NCBI GenBank assembly: GCA_963790585.1
Contig: CAWBOY010000004.1
Coordinates: forward strand, 1,054,001 to 1,118,000
Direction: 5' to 3'
Source: CAWBOY01 sp963790585
GTDB taxonomy: Bacteria; Planctomycetota; Planctomycetia; Gemmatales; Gemmataceae
DNA: 64,000 bases
Under the pieces are notes generated by a model. The model did no database searches. It was given only the letters and a program-made list of their open reading frames with translations, and had not been told where the DNA came from. The translations under genes and the position numbers were made by a program. Shown one piece after another: positions 63,353 to 64,000 of this stretch (position 1 is its first letter; each line of letters starts with the position of its first letter).

Positions 63353-64000
63353 ATGAGGCGTTGCGTCTGGAGATCGTGCAACGGCGTCAGAGTGGGATGT
63401 CGTTGCGTGCCATCGCGGAAGAATTGGGCCTGTCGCGTGGCGCCGTGACACGCGCGTTGGCACAGGTGCAAGCTCAGCGGGACGGACGGGTCGCCCGGCC
63501 CCGTCCACGCCACAGCATCATTGATCCCTTCGAGCCGCTCTTGAAGGAGTTGCTTGCCAAGTACCCGAATCTCACCACCATGCGCGCCTTGGAAGAGTTG
63601 CAAGCACGCGGTTTCACTGGCCAGTACACCGTCGTACGTCAGCGCCTGGGATTGTTGCGGCCACGCGCCGCGCGGCCACCCGTGCCGCGCTTCGAGACCG
63701 GGCCAGGGATCCAAGCCCAAATGGACTACGGCGTCTATGACATCGACTTTACACGTGAAGGCCGCCGGCGTGTGTACCTCTTCAGCTATTTGCTCGGCTA
63801 CTCCCGCCGGCAGTATCTACGCTTCGTGGAATCGATGGATCTAACAACGACCTTGCGAGAACACGTACATGCCTTCCACCATCTTGGCGGCGTCGCGCGG
63901 GTCTGCCTGTATGACAACTTCAAAGCCGTGGTGCTGCGTCATGACGCCGATGGCGTTATCTACAACCCCAAGTTCCTGGCCTTCGCCACGCATTACGGCT
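63349..64000 (+). CDS. istA: IstA transposase (copy 3, partial at window edge)
   Basis: The first 217 codons or so are in the window: the HTH (QSGMSLRAIAEELGLSRGAV), then QAQMDYGVYDIDF and VCLYDNFKAVV of the DDE core. No differences from copies 1 and 2 that would break it are seen up to the edge. Confidence 0.9.
   Translation, partial: MNEALRLEIVQRRQSGMSLRAIAEELGLSRGAVTRALAQVQAQRDGRVARPRPRHSIIDPFEPLLKELLAKYPNLTTMRALEELQARGFTGQYTVVRQRLGLLRPRAARPPVPRFETGPGIQAQMDYGVYDIDFTREGRRRVYLFSYLLGYSRRQYLRFVESMDLTTTLREHVHAFHHLGGVARVCLYDNFKAVVLRHDADGVIYNPKFLAFATHYG

Larger units (their letters stand above)
61489..64000 (+). mobile_element. IS21-family element, copy 3 (inverted, runs off the right edge)
   Basis: It begins with TGTCAGCAGCGTTTTAGC, the same end as the right ends of copies 1 and 2, read in the other direction. 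Genes are rightward: zinc finger, ParB-like, istA (partial). The flanking octamer is CCAGGACT. The other end and any target duplication lie outside the window. It is nearly identical to copies 1 and 2, so all three spread recently. Confidence 0.92.

Noticed and set aside
1..64000. tRNA, rRNA or riboswitch genes
   Set aside because: No tRNA cloverleaf, rRNA core sequence or known riboswitch motif was recognised by eye; a covariance-model search would be needed to exclude small RNAs.

Overview
The window looks like an accessory, mobile-element-rich stretch of a high-GC planctomycete chromosome or large plasmid, most likely from Gemmataceae. The evidence is a surface protein with the N-terminal LNLEMLEDRTVPA signature, a Ser/Thr kinase followed by a WD40 sensor half and preceded by an ECF sigma factor, an exosortase with three PEP-CTERM targets, and several paralogous planctomycete hypothetical families. 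No rRNA or tRNA gene was recognised. The taxonomic call is inference from gene content.

Layout, left to right. (1) 1-8352: an operon read leftward with a caspase-like (C25-type) protein and a CHAT-nSTAND ATPase. The ATPase gene is split by a 4.28-kb IS21-family element (copy 1, 324-4604) with an exact 8-bp target duplication. (2) 8.6-13.5 kb: module A, a divergent gene set with a RecA-like ATPase and a HARE-HTH-like protein on one arm, and a ParB-DNA methyltransferase fusion, an HTH protein and two small unknown proteins on the other. (3) 13.84-16.16 kb: a CRISPR array of 33 repeats with no cas genes in view. It is cut inside its last repeat by IS21 copy 2 (16157-20438), whose other side lies in a truncated response-regulator gene. 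(4) 20.4-26.8 kb: a broken pentapeptide-repeat gene, an IS1380-family element and module B, a partly deleted relative of module A. (5) 26.9-36.3 kb: small lipoprotein and membrane genes, a DinB-like protein, a chimeric membrane protein, and a large Ig-like/beta-repeat surface protein broken by frameshifts and by an IS3-family element. The IS3 transposase carries a CHC2-type zinc finger. (6) 36.4-45.9 kb: module C (third copy, partly decayed), a single-chain type IIB topoisomerase (Topo VIII-like), an apparently non-coding stretch with repeated DnaA-box-like and GTGACA motifs, and an HTH / serine recombinase / DUF2924 trio. (7) 46.6-58.1 kb: WD40, kinase and ECF sigma genes read leftward, then an exosortase, a TPR protein and three NHL-type PEP-CTERM proteins read rightward. 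(8) 58.3-64 kb: a frameshifted conserved gene, a 56-aa zinc-ribbon protein, an ISAs1-type remnant, and IS21 copy 3 in inverted orientation, running off the right end.

The strongest candidates for something not well described are: the four-gene IS21 element, which adds a zinc-finger and a ParB-like gene to istA/istB; the thrice-repeated divergent module with a conserved palindrome in its divergent promoter region; and the single-chain topoisomerase beside one copy of that module. Many genes carry single-base frameshifts. This fits decay, but indel error in the assembly cannot be excluded from the sequence alone.
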